NCBI GenBank assembly: GCA_029783825.1 | Contig: JAREIK010000801.1 | Coordinates: 7,539,571 to 7,603,570, forward strand | DNA length: 64,000 bases | Reading direction: 5' to 3' | From: Sapria himalayana | Lineage: Eukaryota; Streptophyta; Magnoliopsida; Malpighiales; Rafflesiaceae | Shown here: piece by piece, positions 11,287-25,155 of the stretch | Numbering within the stretch: position 1 is the stretch's first letter | Layout: the number at the start of each line of letters is the position of its first letter | Translations under genes and position numbers: made by a program | Notes under the pieces: model-generated | Seen by the model: only the letters and a program-made list of their open reading frames with translations | Databases searched by the model: none | What the model was told of the DNA's origin: nothing

Positions 11287-14200
11287 TTTTTTCTCATTTG
11301 ATGTAATTGATATAAGTCATAACTTTTCTCTTTAGTAGACAAGCTTTTTTTAGGTAGTAATTTGGTGAAAATATCAGCTAAATATTTTTTTGATCTGCAA
11401 AAATTCAATTTAATTTCATTAATTTTAATTGTATCTTTAATAAAATAATACTTAAGCCCTATATATTTTGTTCTGTTATACATCACAGCATCACTAGCTA
11501 TGGATATGATGAACTGATTGTTACACAATAAAACAGTAAGTTCTTTTATAAATTCATCCAAATCAATTAGCAACTTTCTCATCATTAATGCATGTGAGTT
11601 TGTTACTGAAGCAAAAACGTGTTCAATTTCAATAGTGAATAGTGCAACTGTAGATTATTTATTAGATGACCAAGATATAATTGCAATTCCTAGAGTAAAG
11701 ATGTATCAAGAAGTGCTTTGCTAGTCTTCTGGACATCCTCTCAATCACTATCATAGTAACCGATTATCTTAGTTTATTTGATTCTAGAGTATTTTAATCC
11801 CAAGTCAAAGGTCCCTTTAAGATACCTTAATATTTATTTTGCAGCACTAAAATAAATATGATTAGATTGCATACATAAGTTTAGACAGAATGTGTACTGT
11901 GTATACTATATCAGGCCATATGGTAGATGCATACAACATACTACCAATTAGAATTATATATACTTTACCATTAATTATTCTACATTGGACAGAAATCAAT
12001 TTTTGATTTATAATTAAGGGTGTAGAAACAAGATTACAATCCTTTATGTCGTAATTTTTCAATATTGATTGAATATAATAGGTTTAGCACATTGTTACAC
12101 TACTTGAGTCTTGAATAATTTCAAGTCCCAAGAAGTGATTGAGTAAGCATAAATCTAACATTTCATATTTATCTAATATGTCATGTCTAAAGTCTTCAAC
12201 CAATTCAGATTTATTATTCGTAAAATTATGTCATCTACATAAATTAACATAATTAATATTCCAGAATTTTCTTCTCTCTTAATATACAGTATTAGCTCAC
12301 TCATACTTTGTTTGAATCTTTGATTAAATAAATATGAGTTTATTTGTTTATAATAAATACGGAAAACTTGTTTCAACTCATAGAAAACCTTGTTTAATTT
12401 ATAAGCAGAGTGCTCAGCCCCTTATTTTACAAACCCAAGAAATTGTTCTACATAGATATCTTCCTTTAGATTACCATTTAAAATGACAAATTTTATGTAT
12501 AGCTGAAACAGAGCTCATCCTTTCCTATCTAGCTAAAACTATTAGAAACCTCATAGTTTCTAACCTTGCTACTTGAGCAAACATTTCAAAATAATCTGTA
12601 TCAGCCATTTAGGAATAACCCTTATCCACTAATCTGGCCTTATATATAGGTTGATTGCTATTTGATTAATTTTTAATTTTAAACAGCCACTTAACTCCAA
12701 TATTATGTTTATTTTGAGATAAGTCTACTAATGTCCAAGTATGATTTTTCTCTATGACAAATATTTTTGTCTTCATAGCATCAACCCATACTTGATGTCT
12801 TACTGCCTTTTCATAGTTAAGGAGTACAACTGAGAAGTAATTATACCATTAGTACATCTCTCCTAATATCTTATACTTCATTGGTTTATTAATTTCATCA
12901 TACATTTCTATGTCTACATCTGACTCAAAATGATAATTAGAATCATACAATGGATTGCTTTCAATATTATTATCTACTAAAAAATATAGATTTTATCCTT
13001 GTATACTAATTTTTTATATATCACTATTTACTTGTTGCTTTCCCATTTAGCATTTTTATCAAATATTACATCTCTACTTACCAAAAATATTTTTATTTCT
13101 AGTAAATACAGTCTATAACCCTTATATTGCAAACTGTATCCAACTAAAATATATTTTAGACTATATGAGTCAAACTTAGATCTAACAAATTTTGGTATGT
13201 GAGATTAGCAGATACTCCCTAACACTTTTAAGTAGAGTACATTTAGTTTTCTCCCACTCTAAACCTGTAATGAAGTGTGATATTTTAATGCTATAATTGG
13301 ACATCTATTGAGCAGATAGACTGTTATGTTAACAGCTTCTACCCAATAATATTTAGGCAATTATTTCTCACTTAATAGTGTTCTGGTCATTTTTACTACA
13401 CTCTTATTTGTCATATTCATAATATCATTCTGTTATGGTGAGTATGAGATGATTAGGTGTCTCTGAATTTCTCTTTATTTACAGAAGTTATTGAATTTCT
13501 ATGAGAAAAACTCAACACCTATATCTGTTTTGAGTGTTTTTATAATTAGACTATATTATCTTTCTGTTAGATATAAAAACTTTTTGAAATACTCAAAAGC
13601 TTTAGTCTTATATTCCAAGAAATAGACATACATCATCCTTATACAATTATCAACAAACAACAAGAAATACCCATTATTTGCTATGGATTAAACTAACATT
13701 GATCCACATATATCTGCATAAACTAATTCAATAAATTGGGATGCTCTCCAAGCAATTCTTTTGGGAAAGCTCTGTCTGGATTGCTTATCCATGACACATT
13801 CCTCACATATTAAAGAGAAAATATTCAGATTAGAAGGCAAATCGCTCACAAATTAGTTTTGTGAAAGTAATATCACATTGTTTAGTTTAGGTGGCCTAAC
13901 CTTGTGTGCTACTGAATTATCTCTTGTTCAGTACTTATACTTAGTACTATATTCACTTTCTGATAAAGGATCAGTGGAAAACTCCTTCCACTAGACATTT
14001 TTACTGTCCAAAAAGGGATTTGTGACTCTTGATTGTATATAATGCATGAATTATTCTTGAAAGACAAGTTATAACTATTTTCCATTAATTGTCTCATACT
14101 AAGAAGATTCTGGTCCAATACTGATAATAACAGTACATCATTGATGACCTTTTCTCCAATAGGAGTGGAAACAATGACTTTGTAATTTGCTTTTGCTTTG

Positions 14201-15336
14201 ACAAGATCACCATTTCCTAACTTGATTTGTGAATTTACTAGAGATTATAAATTCACAAATATATTATGATTTCCAGACATATGATTTGAACAATCATTGT
14301 CCAAAAACCATATATTCGAAGAAGAATTATTGTTGGTTTCTGACACATAGAATATGTATTCTACAGAGGGTGTTTTCTCTGCACAACTAACATATTAAAT
14401 GTGTTTTAATCTACAATCTTTAGAACGATACCCAAAATTTATATAGTTTAAATATTAATTCTTAGTTTTGAACCAATACTCTTTCTCAGTGTGATTATTT
14501 CTTTTATATTTGTTGCATGAGATATGTAAGCTCCTCAAGTAAGATATGTTAGAAGATATAGAAGATTTATAAACTTTTACCTCTTGACTTATTTTTATTA
14601 ACATACCTGGATATCTTATTTCTGTTTTGAGTTTCTATCACCTAATTATCTCTTTTTACATTTTGTCTCTCATCTTGGTTGAGTTGTCAATTTTCATAAG
14701 ATTTCAATGATTTTAGGACTTGTTGAGTTGTCAATTTTGACAAGTCCTTTGTTTCTTCTATAACTGCAAAATGAGGTCAAACTTATCAGTCATACATATA
14801 AGCAATCTTTCTACCATTCGAATTTCTGTAATGCGTTCACCATGAATTTTTAACTAGTTAACTACATTCAAAAACTAAGTGAAGAATACAGTGATAGAAT
14901 CTGAGATACTCATTCTCAAATTCTCAAAATCTCTTCTTAAGAAATGATGAAGAGCTCCTCACGATTTTTTATCTCCCTAAAATTCTTGTTTAAGATCTCA
15001 TGCTTGTTTTGCTTCAAAACATCCTAATAGTCGAGAAAAAATTACATTACTAACACCCTAGTTGATGAACAGTAATGCTCTGACATTAGCTTTTCTTAGT
15101 TCTTGTTCTCCCGGCACCTCTTTTTCTTCTAGAGAAGAGAGGTCTTTGTATTATGTATAAACAGTATTCATATGTTCCCAAATATCTTGAGATATAAATA
15201 TGGATGGACCCCAAGCTTGAGAAACTTAGATGTGTGATTATCATAATGATTATGTTCAAAAATCTTTGAAAAATATGACCATAGAAAATTAGGAATCTCG
15301 TAAGATAGGTGATAATTAACACAAAATATCTCTAGA
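11287..15336 (-). pseudogene. Copia polyprotein remnant, right arm
   Basis: Same decayed gag-pol as in the left arm, read on the minus strand. It holds the RNase H tail near 11,330-11,390, the reverse transcriptase YVDD block near 12,220-12,240, integrase near 13,550-13,800 and the protease-like block near 14,270-14,310. Small arm-specific indels change which short frames stay open; for example, the RNase H-side frame at 11,208-11,585 is longer here than its left-arm partner because of a 2-bp indel. Confidence 0.83.
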
Positions 15337-15703
15337 TAGAGGTGTCAAACGTGCCGGGCCGGGCCGGCCCGGCACGTTCTTAACCCGTGCCCGGGTTAAA
15401 AAATCGCGTGACGTGCCGTGCCTTGGCACGGCACGCCGGCACAGGTCCATCCCGTGCCGATTCACGCAGGCACGCGTGGCACTGGCGGCGTGCCACGCGT
15501 GCCGTGGCGTGAGTCGTGAGTCACGACACACGCGATCACGCCTTGTGACCCATCCGGGGCCTACCGTGCGCCCGTGCCGCCTGGCCAAGCCAAGGCGTGC
15601 CCGCCTTTGTCTCACCGTGCCGTGCCGGGCACGACACGGTACCACGGCCGGGCACGTGAAAAATGGGCCGTGCCGTGCTGGGCCGGCCCGTTTGACACCT
15701 CTA
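15337..15703. mobile_element. GC-rich hAT miniature element, right arm
   Basis: Inverted copy of 5,074-5,440. It has the same termini, and the 8-bp target duplication TCTCTAGA at 15,329-15,336 and 15,704-15,711 is the reverse complement of the left-arm one. Its presence in both arms dates the insertion before the palindrome formed. Confidence 0.95.
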
Positions 15704-15866
15704 TCTCTAGATCTAAACATATCTACACTCGATCTAACAAATCTGAGTTTTTGTTTAGGTCCGCAAAAGAACTCAAGAACCATTTGATCTGGTGAAGGCT
15801 TTTTTTTTAACGATCATTTCAAAATACTATTTAATATTAGATTAGAACGAAACTCTAATACCAAAT

Positions 15867-16206
15867 ATTATATTTTGATTACAATTCCTTGATAAAATAA
15901 AGATTACAGAACACTAGAAAAAAAGGAAAAAAAATCAAGAGAAGAAGAAAATCACCAAGGAGAAAAAATCAAATACAGTAATTTATAATATCTAAAAAAT
16001 AACATTCACTCAATAATGAAAAATAAAAACAATACTTATACATCACATATCAAAATATAAGATAAGAGTCAAAAGTAACTTTATTTCAAACAATGTAACC
16101 AGACATGCTTTAATAACTCATTTATTGAAATATCAGAAGAATAAGCCCGTAATTTAATACTGGTATTGTGAGCTCGAGTGCATCAAATACAAGCTCATTA
16201 TCAACA
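15867..16206 (-). repeat. 5' LTR of the copia element, right arm
   Basis: Inverted partner of 4,575-4,912, with the TG start at 16,206. The adjoining primer binding site lies at about 15,854-15,864 on the minus strand. Confidence 0.75.
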
Positions 16207-16403
16207 AAATAGATTATATATCTTTTCTTTTATGATAGGTTATCATAGTAAATATCTAAGTATAGTTGACCATTAGTATATTTTTAGTTTGGTCATTTAT
16301 CATTAATCAAGTTAAAAAAACTCTAGTTTTAAGAATATTTCTTCTCTAAAATGAGAGGCATATCAAGTACAAAAACATACTAGAGATTAATATTATGCTT
16401 ACC

Positions 16404-16823
16404 TAGAAGTGTCAACTACTAGGTAAGACAGCCCGAGCACAGCACAAAGCACGATATGATTCAGCAGTACCTGGCACGACATGACCTAGTTAAAAGTCAT
16501 GCCTAGCCCAATCTCATGTCAGCTCGCAAAATGGCTGAGCCATGCCGGACCATAGTTTCTACACGAAAGATGTGGCATGACACTGCCTAGCATGATGGCA
16601 CATGCAGGCTAGATGAAAAAAAAGGCTAGCCTGAAATGAACTAAGCTAGCATGAAACGAACCAAACTAGCTTAGACTGGACTTAGGCTAATCTATAATTA
16701 ACCAGGCTAGCCAAGCTAGGCCTAACCCAAGCAAATGGCATGGAAACGAATCATGCCGAACTATGCATTTTTGTCATGTCAGCACGGCACATCCCATGCA
16801 TTTTTAGAGGCATGCTGGTCAAA
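16404..16823 (+). mobile_element. hAT-like terminal cassette, right arm
   Basis: Starts with TAGAAGTGTCAACTACTAGG at 16,404. It is rich in GGCATG/CTAGCC words and non-coding, and is the partner of 3,959-4,377. The far end is unresolved. Confidence 0.5.
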
Positions 16824-16825
16824 AT

Positions 16826-16882
16826 CTGTGTAAGATCTCAATCTTACACAGGTAAGTTCTCAATCTTACACAGGTAAGTTCC
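16826..16882. repeat. 22-bp tandem repeat with hairpin, right arm
   Basis: Partner of 3,903-3,958. The stem is 16,826-16,836 with 16,841-16,851. CAG|GTAAGT motifs lie on the plus strand with their GT at 16,852 and 16,874. Confidence 0.85.
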
Positions 16883-19857
16883 AAGAATAATTTAGATATT
16901 TATTATTTTTATTAATAATTATATACTATTTAGTATTTATATAGTAATTTTTTCAATCTAAGTTACACTTTTTTCTATTTTTATATTATTTTATAAGATA
17001 ATATAATATTAATTTAAAAAATATAAAAAATAAAAAAAATAAAAATAATAATGCATTAGAGTATAGATCATATAATTTCAACATTTATTATATAAATTAT
17101 GAGATTATATATCAAACTTCATTTACTAACATATACTCATGAATAATATTAAAAAAAGAAAAAATAAATATTCAATTGAAATTGCTCGAACACTACGTTT
17201 TGATAAAAGTGTTACCAAGCATTCACTCTAGATTAGAATTTATTTTACTTTTAAGTTATTTCATAAAATAATAAAAAATTAATTTAAATAAAACATAAAA
17301 AAATAAGAAATAATAATAAATCAAAAAATATATCAAATAATTTTAATACTTACTATTTGAATCACAAGATCATATATCATATTTTATATGCTAAAAACCT
17401 CATGGAATGAAAAAATAAAAAAATAATAGATAATTAATTGAGATCATTCAAGCACTCCTCTTTAGTAGCAATGTTCAGAATTAATATTAAATATATGTGA
17501 TACTAATCATAAATTATATCATCAAGTGTATATCTTCTTTTATTCTTTTTTATCATATGCCTTTGATATTCTTCATCTTGGATTAAGATTATTTAATCTA
17601 TCTCTCAAAGTCATTAAGAATACTTGTTTTATTCATTATCTCTTCTCAAAATGAGATAAAATAATATCTAAGTCTTTGAAATATATTTATTTTAATTATA
17701 CTAATACATAAAAAGGCTACAAGCAATTCTAATCAAAACCTGATAGAATTTTAGTGAGTGATTATGTTATTTTTTAAACATAACTTATTTTTTAATAGGC
17801 ATAAAAATAATGAAAATTTAAAAGATATATCTAAACTCATTATTTTTTCTTACTTATTTGTAGTCTCACTAAGACCTTCAATTAGAAGAGAAAGTTATTC
17901 ATCTACTAATCTAAACTTATTATTTCACATTATAATTATATTCTTATAAAATTATCATAAGTATTAATAAGTTCAAATCATATTGTTTCTAGAGATAGTA
18001 AAGTTTTCCAAGAAAAAAAATTTACATTGAGCCCAAACAACATAATAATTCACGAGTTAACTCTAATTGTGATCTATAATAACCCGGAGATCATGAGACT
18101 TCATTACAAATGATTTAGAACTTATATTAAAAGAAAAATATATACACAACCTATACAAAGGTGAGATATGTCTACTAATGAGCCAAATAATCATACAATC
18201 GACCCCTTTAATTCTAATTTTTTGATCACCTTTCACAAAAAATTGAGTTGTACATAGCAATCAATTTTATAGATTATATTGTATTCATGTATTTTTTTTC
18301 CTTTCTTTACTTCATTTACTATTTCTTTTGATAATATTAAAATACTCATATTTTCTTATTATATATTATCTCACATAGGATAGTCATATCATGTTGAATG
18401 AGATATATATCATTTATTTTAATGATACTTATAAACTAGTATCTTAACCTTAAAGAAAGTATGTTATTGATTGGATGTTAGTGTTCGCCATGAAAATATA
18501 TCAAGATAAGAAAGTTGATTACATTAATGAAAGACTTGTTTTCTCTTTAGTGATATCTAACATGAACTATTATGATATTTTCTATTCAGTGACTAAAATT
18601 ATTATTTTACAAATTTTATTTTATTAGCAATATCTCAAAAATAAAGAATACACCAGCTAAATATAAAAAATATAATTTTTCATGATAATCTTAAGAACAA
18701 AATACATATAGAGCAATATGAGTTTGAGTAGCAAAATTAAATACAATTTACAAATTACAAAAGGTATTATATGATCTTAAGAAGACATTGAGAACTTAGT
18801 TTACGAGATTTTTATTGACAATTTCCTCATTTAATTTACATATGTTTTATATAATTTTTTTATTCATTTGGAAAAAGTATGACTACATGATGATTTTGCT
18901 TATTATGTATGTAAAAAAATATTTTAATTATGAAAAATAATAAATTATCTAATAAGTACTTTCAATCACAATTTCATATGAAAGACCTTTGGAGAATGTT
19001 GTTGTCATGGAAAGAATGGTGTTGATATACTCAAAGAAATTATTTTGTTAAATTCCACTCTAATAGATAGTATGATTGACTTAGATACTAACTTCTTATA
19101 TGATATTATTTTTCCAATTAACTATATAATTTTCAAGAAAATCATATAAAAGATTAAATATTTGATTATGCTTAAAATTAACATGGCTATGATTAGTATA
19201 ATTAATTATTTTATAGATTTTCTTTATAAGTATACCTAAACAAGTCTCTTCATATACTAAGATTTTAAAAAAAACTTCAAAACTTGGGATCTCTTTCAAT
19301 AATCATAAGAACATATAGTTCATCAGGTATTCAAATTCAAATTGTGCATCAACTTACACTGAGATGATATATACTATAAGCTTTTGTAATTTTTATTTAA
19401 GTTGATATTATGTCAAAAAAATAAGAAACAAATAATTATATCAAAATCTGATATGTAAATAGAGTTCAAAGCAATACCAATAATTACTTACATGAAACTT
19501 TAAATTTGGCACCTACCCAAGACATAATTATTAAAAATGTGTCTCGGGTGACCTCGAGCATGGGCATCTCAATGCCCAAGCAAAAACACCACACCTTGAC
19601 TGAGGCAAGAGAATTTCCTAAAGGCACATAAGGTGCAAAAATCCTAGCCCAAGCACATCACACATGAATATATGCCCAATGCAAGCACGGATAGCCTCTT
19701 TTCTAACTCGTTCCATGAACGAGATGCAACAAAAACTTAAAAAATTAAAAATAATAATAATTTGAATGGAGGTTACTTTGATTTTTAAATTTTGAGTACA
19801 TAAAAACTTAAATATTTTAGGTTTTTATTGTACTTTTTTTTATTTATTAAGTTTATA

Positions 19858-19892
<35 letters not shown>

Positions 19893-19894
19893 GT

Positions 19895-19930
<36 letters not shown>

Positions 19931-20637
19931 GTACACATATATACATATATACATATATGTATATATAATTATATATACATATATGCATATGTATATATAT
20001 ATATAATGTATACATATATACATATCTATATCTATCTATATATATATACGTATATACATATATAATGTATGCGTATATACGTATATATATCTATAAATAC
20101 ATATATGTATATGTATATGTATATACATATATAATATATGTATATATACATATCTATATTTATATATACATGTGTGTGTGTGTGTGTATTTATACACATA
20201 CATATATAAATTTAATTATAAAAATATTAATATATTATTTTAAAATTTTAAATATATAGGTAGATAAAAAATACTAATAATATTTCATCTTTATGTTTGA
20301 TATATTTTATTTGATGTATTTCATTAAAAATTAAAAATTGCAAATAATATTTAGTAAAATATATAATTTTATACAGATTAAATGGAGTATGCTGTATGCA
20401 TTATAAGAAAAACATGAGCTTTAATTTTGTCTTGCACAATTAGGCCCAAAAAAATATTTGTGCCTCACTATCCAAAAAAAAAATTCACCTCGATGTGTCT
20501 TGCTCCTCAAATAACTATGACTCAAGCAAATAAGGTATCTACTTTTTTCTCTCATTATTTTCTATAATAATCATGCATGTTGACTCAAATTTATTATTTC
20601 ATGAGTAGAAGAAACACCAAAATAAATTACTTTTTAT
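16883..20637. other. AT-rich decayed DNA, right arm
   Basis: Mirror of the left-arm AT-rich stretch. No gene, RNA or intact element is recognisable on either strand. The longest frames (about 60-70 codons) carry no motif. The microsatellite inside it is listed separately. Confidence 0.6.
19854..20207. repeat. AT/GT microsatellite, right arm
   Basis: Inverted partner of 632-956 and about 30 bases longer. TA runs, CA/GT tracts and TATAC words make open frames of low complexity that should not be read as genes. Confidence 0.95.
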
Positions 20638-20960
20638 TAGAGATATTAAATGGGTCGTGTCGTGTAGATGCGACTCTAAAAAAAACACAACACGTTGGCA
20701 CATCCTTTGGCTGGGTCATTTTGACTCATGTCAGGTCATGCCTGGTCATGCTAAGCCGAATCATGCCAAACCAAGTCAAGCCTAACCAAGCTAGACTAGT
20801 ATATTCCAAGCAAGCATGATTCATTTCAGGATAGCCTAAGTCAAACCAAACATTCCAGGCTAGCCAATTTCATTCCAAGCTAGATTCAATTCAGGCTAGT
20901 ATGGACGTAGGCCCTAGATCATGTCCAGGCTAATCTGGGCTAGCATTAGTCAAATCTAGG
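20638..20960 (+). mobile_element. hAT-type terminal fragment (right copy)
   Basis: Begins TAGAGATATTAAATGGGTCG, a degenerate hAT terminus, followed by subterminal CATG/CTAGCC-rich sequence. Its first 220 bases are the partner of 1-212. It is followed at once by the 3' terminus of another hAT element at 20,961, which may have inserted into it; sequence of the same flavour resumes at about 24,850-24,960. Confidence 0.5.
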
Positions 20961-21739
20961 CAGAAGTGTCGAACAAGTTGTATCATGCCGTCATGACACA
21001 TTTTTTGTGGCCCGGTCATGCAACCATGTCATGCCTAATATGACATGATATGATTCTCATATCTTGATAGGTAGTGCAGAGTTATACCGAGTCATGCCAA
21101 GTCATGTTAGTTTTGGGCAAAATAATTAGCAGCACCAGCATGAATTAAATGTGAACAGTTAAAATATTTTAAAATTTTAAATTTATATTTATGCAAAATT
21201 TAAAATATTATATTTACATATCAAAATAATATAATTAAAATAACAAAAGTATATGTGTAATTTTATTACATATTTACATTGCATTATAAATTGATTAAAT
21301 TTTAATAAAAACAATAACTAAAAAATTTATTTGTAATTCGAATGAACTTCAAAATAAAAATCATTGAAATAAAAAAAATAATCTATAAGCATAATATCAA
21401 TATAATACATAACATTAACATAACATGAAGTATATCTGAGAAAAATCCAAAAAAAAATAAAATATTGTATCGTATGAAAAAAAAAATAAGTTCAAATAGC
21501 AAAAGTCGTCAATTCATTTCTATAATATGATAGTACAATGCAAATCCTCATAGTTATATAAGCATTTAAATGTATCACTAGTGATGATCTCAATATTATC
21601 GATCTTTATGTCTCATAAGTCATCATCTGCTAATAACTCTTTTGTTTTATCATAAAATATCTAACTTCGAATCTTCTTAATTTTTAATACATACACGTAC
21701 ATTTATAATATTTAATCACAATCTCAATCTTGTATATAA

Positions 21740-23330
21740 AATAACATTAACTACCACTAAAAAAATAAACTTCGATGTTGCGTTAGACATCAGAGAAATC
21801 AATATATCATGTGTCATCTTTAATAATATGGGATAGACAGATTCATATGATAATTACCAACTCAGAATATCCAAATTCTTGTTATCATCATGTAAAATGA
21901 TAAAATAGTAAATAATATTTAATTACTAAAACAACTCATTCATATTCGATAGTATCCATGTTCATACTCAAAATATCACTACAAATATCATACATAATAT
22001 CATAATATATAAATATTTTACTTTATTTTGTAAATAAAACTTTTAGGTTTGTCTATTTAGTTCATGCAAATAGATATATATCTTGATATATTTTTGTATA
22101 CCTTCTACTTTAACCCTATGTTCCATACAAACAACCAAGGAATACAGAATTGTAATAGATAACTAATATTTTAGATACTTAATTTTTATCTAAACAATTA
22201 TAATATTATATGCAGAATATCCTTTATACTTGCTTTATATATTATTAATGTCACATATGCACTCAAATACAATTCAATGGATAAAAATGTGCACAAACAA
22301 ATATATGATCCTCATTTCATAAATATAAATTTCAAGAATTTCATAAAAAAATATAATAGATTATTCTGAATTATTAATAATAAATTTGTTATTCTTACTA
22401 TTGACATAATCAAATATCACATATTGGTTACCAACACATAACTTTAATATAAGTTAGATATAATTATAATGATGTTTCACATTCATTAACATAAGTCAGG
22501 TATAATTCCAAATTTCCAATAATGTCTCATATTCATTTGAAATTTTTTTAAGTCTTATTAATAAATAGAGATTATTAAACTCTAATTTTATGATAGGCAC
22601 ATTAAGATAATTTAATAAATTTCTTATTTTTTCTATAGCAAAAAAAATAACTTGCATTCTTACATGTGTTATTTGGTTAATTACATAACACAAACACTTA
22701 ACATAAAAATTTTCACCTAATTGTCCATCTTTAATTATTCTAACAAATATACTAATGATTACTATATTAATAAAAATATTATTAAAAATAATATAAAATA
22801 TTTTAATTTGAATATCATATTTTCTAAAAATCTTCATCTTATACTTATATATGACAGCGTCATCATAAGATTAGAGAATCTCTAAAATTTCTTAATTTTT
22901 TATTAAATTTTTATTTTAAATTTACATAATAAGAGATGAGACATAAATGATACATCATCATAACTAGTACAAATATAGAATATCACAGACACTACTTTAC
23001 TATATTTTCTAAATTTATTGATTATTAATTATTTTTTTAATTTATAATATTTTATTATGTAATTCTTACTTGTCGACCTAAAAATCTTATAATAAGCAGG
23101 ATATAAGTAGATCTGTATGATATTGACAATTCTAATATTTTCTAAAAATCTAATTGAAAAACTATTAATCATAAGTAATTTGAACATGTATTTCCTACCA
23201 AAATTATTATGGCATATCAAGAAAATCAATAAAAATAAACTTGATTCAACTTCAAAAAATTTGTCGCTCAATCAGATTTACTTGGGATCTAATATAATTT
23301 TTTTTTTGCATTGAACAGCATACCTCTTAA
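21740..23330 (-). pseudogene. hAT transposase remnant (oldest copy)
   Basis: On the minus strand, 23,330 down to 21,740 follows the transposase of 49,418-51,539 block by block. There are traces of the BED zinc-finger end near 23,300-23,330. The frame at 23,271-23,029 matches the segment after the finger. The frame at 22,837-22,496 matches the catalytic-core stretch containing KIFR..IQ.KIF and the C-x-CYVINQ block. The C-terminal dimerisation region near 21,800-21,960 is without an open frame. Many codons have drifted to A/T, and stops and frameshifts are frequent. It is not functional. Confidence 0.75.
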
Positions 23331-24364
23331 AATGACATATACTCCTACATATATATCCTTTTATAATATATATATTATACTAATTTTTTTTAATATCCTT
23401 AGAATTTTTATTTTTTATTATTTTAAAATAAATCCATATTACTAAAATTACTTAATTTTTAATTTTTTAGAAAAATAAATTTAGGTTGAGACAATTAAAA
23501 AAAATCTAATTTTAGTCTCCAACTTTTCAACTGAGATATAATTATTTATTATTATTTATAACTATATTAAATTCATTATTATTAAACTCACTATTTAAAA
23601 TTTTTTTTATTTTCAACATTTGAAATATTTAATTATAAAATATAAAAAACTAATAAAAGAATTATATGTCATAACTACAATCACATTAATTTCTTTGAGA
23701 AGTCACATCATGCAGTTGTATTTTACTTTCAATTACCACTTCTCTTTTTCTAAACTTTATATGTCAAACTAGCTACAAACAAAAAAGCAAAAAAAAATTA
23801 AAATTCTATTTGTACAATTAACTTTGAATAGGAGAGAAGTGAACGTAAAGAGAGGTGATAAAGAGAATAAGAGAATAAAAGAAAAAAGAATGAAATTTAA
23901 AAATTTCTATTTTTTTATACAATTTTTTTATATTAAAATAATATTATGGGCAAAAAACTAACCAATAAATTTCTGCCTATAACTATTGAAATAAATTCGA
24001 CAGCTATAGATTTTCAAAATAAAAAAATCATTTTTTAGGAGACACAAAAAGCAACAAGATGTGTCTATCACTTTCCGTGATGGTGCCTATTAGATGAAAA
24101 CATTATAGCACAACAATCTAGTAGACTATCATTTATTTTTTAAAAAAATTGGGTCAAGAGGTCCGAGACCCATTAGTCCATAACTAATGACCCATGACCC
24201 ATGACCTATGCCCGACCACAAAACATTGGTCACATTCCTATGGACCATGCCAATGGACTAGGCATATAAGTCATGCATGGCCTAGTATGAGGCACGGTTG
24301 ACCATGGCCCAGCACAATACAAGTCATGCCTCAAGCTGGCATGACCCTAATCGATGCACGAATC

Positions 24365-24752
24365 AAAAGGTATCAAATAAGTCGTGTCATGCCAAGTACG
24401 ACTGAATACAATAGTCGTGCCATAACACAACTTAAGAATGGCTAACCCGGCATGATCTGCCAACCCGACTCTAAATAGATTTGGGCTGAGTTATGCCTAG
24501 ACTTGCCAAGTCGAGCCAGGTCATACCTAGTTTTGCCAGTTTTTTTTAAAACCCCAGCATAACAAAAAGGAGGGCAAGGTCCAAACACCTAGGTCAGTTT
24601 ACCGTGCCATCAAGCCAGGCACACGAGTCATGCCAAGCACAACATGATCAGTGCCAAGGAGCGGCCTGGCCCAGCCCGGCCTGATGAACGATTCCATACC
24701 AGGCCAAACACGGATAAACTAGGCCCGGGCCCTAGCCCATTTGACACCTCAA
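24365..24752. mobile_element. Possible nested hAT miniature element
   Basis: Bounded by AAAAGGTATCAAATAAG and CCCATTTGACACCTCAA, both close to the hAT terminus and in inverted orientation, with a GC-richer CATG-rich interior. No target duplication is visible (CACGAATC versus TATAATTC). It could instead be part of the rearranged 5' end of the surrounding hAT. Confidence 0.4.
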
Positions 24753-25155
24753 TATAATTCTAGATTATGTCATGTTGGGCTAGTTATAGATAATTCGGGT
24801 CGTGCCTCATGAAGTGCTAGGGCTACTTAGCCCACTTGATACCTCTAGGTCCAAGCTAGTCTGGATCATGACTAAGTTAACCTATTTAGCCAGCCAGGAT
24901 AAAATTAGCCTACATGAATCATTGTGTCGAGTCGTGCTATGTCACATCTCCAATACTAGAAACTTTATTATTTGTTACCCCATCAACGATGTGTGTTTCA
25001 TTATTTAAGGTTACATTTCCCATTCATTCCTTTTCTCTAGATATATATCTTAAATATTTTACCTAGAATACTTTAATGCAAGTACTTTATCTGTTATTCA
25101 TCACCTAGATGAAAAATATTATTGATTAAGCAAGTAAATTATGAAATCTTAAAAC

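Larger units (their letters stand above)
11261..16206 (-). mobile_element. Ty1/copia retrotransposon, right arm
   Basis: Inverted duplicate of 4,575-9,481. The 5' LTR lies at 15,867-16,206, the primer binding site at about 15,854-15,864, and the truncated 3' LTR at 11,261-11,286. The coding remnant has the same order and most of the same stops, which shows it was already decayed when the arm was duplicated. Confidence 0.9.
10479..20857. repeat. Right arm of a giant inverted repeat
   Basis: Reverse complement of 1-10,254. Differences from the left arm are few and include single-base indels in homopolymers, a few substitutions (for example near 13,090) and length change in the AT microsatellite. 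The right arm reaches at least 20,857. How much further it goes cannot be told, because the left partner lies outside the window. Confidence 0.97.
20961..24850 (-). mobile_element. Decayed hAT transposon, minus strand
   Basis: The 3' terminus (AGAAGTGTCGAAC near 20,962) and the following block match the 3' end of the hAT copy starting at 28,415. The 5' UTR is recognisable at about 23,820-24,010 (degenerate GCCATTGGA..CGGCTAT words). The 5' terminal region lies at about 24,090-24,850 and appears rearranged, with extra hAT-type termini at 24,365, 24,752 and 24,847. I found no matching 8-bp target duplication, so the outer limits are approximate. The composition is far more AT-rich than in the younger copies, consistent with great age. 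Confidence 0.75.

Noticed and set aside
1..20857. Chloroplast-type inverted repeat
   Set aside because: The arms contain only transposable elements; no rRNA, tRNA or plastid gene is present.
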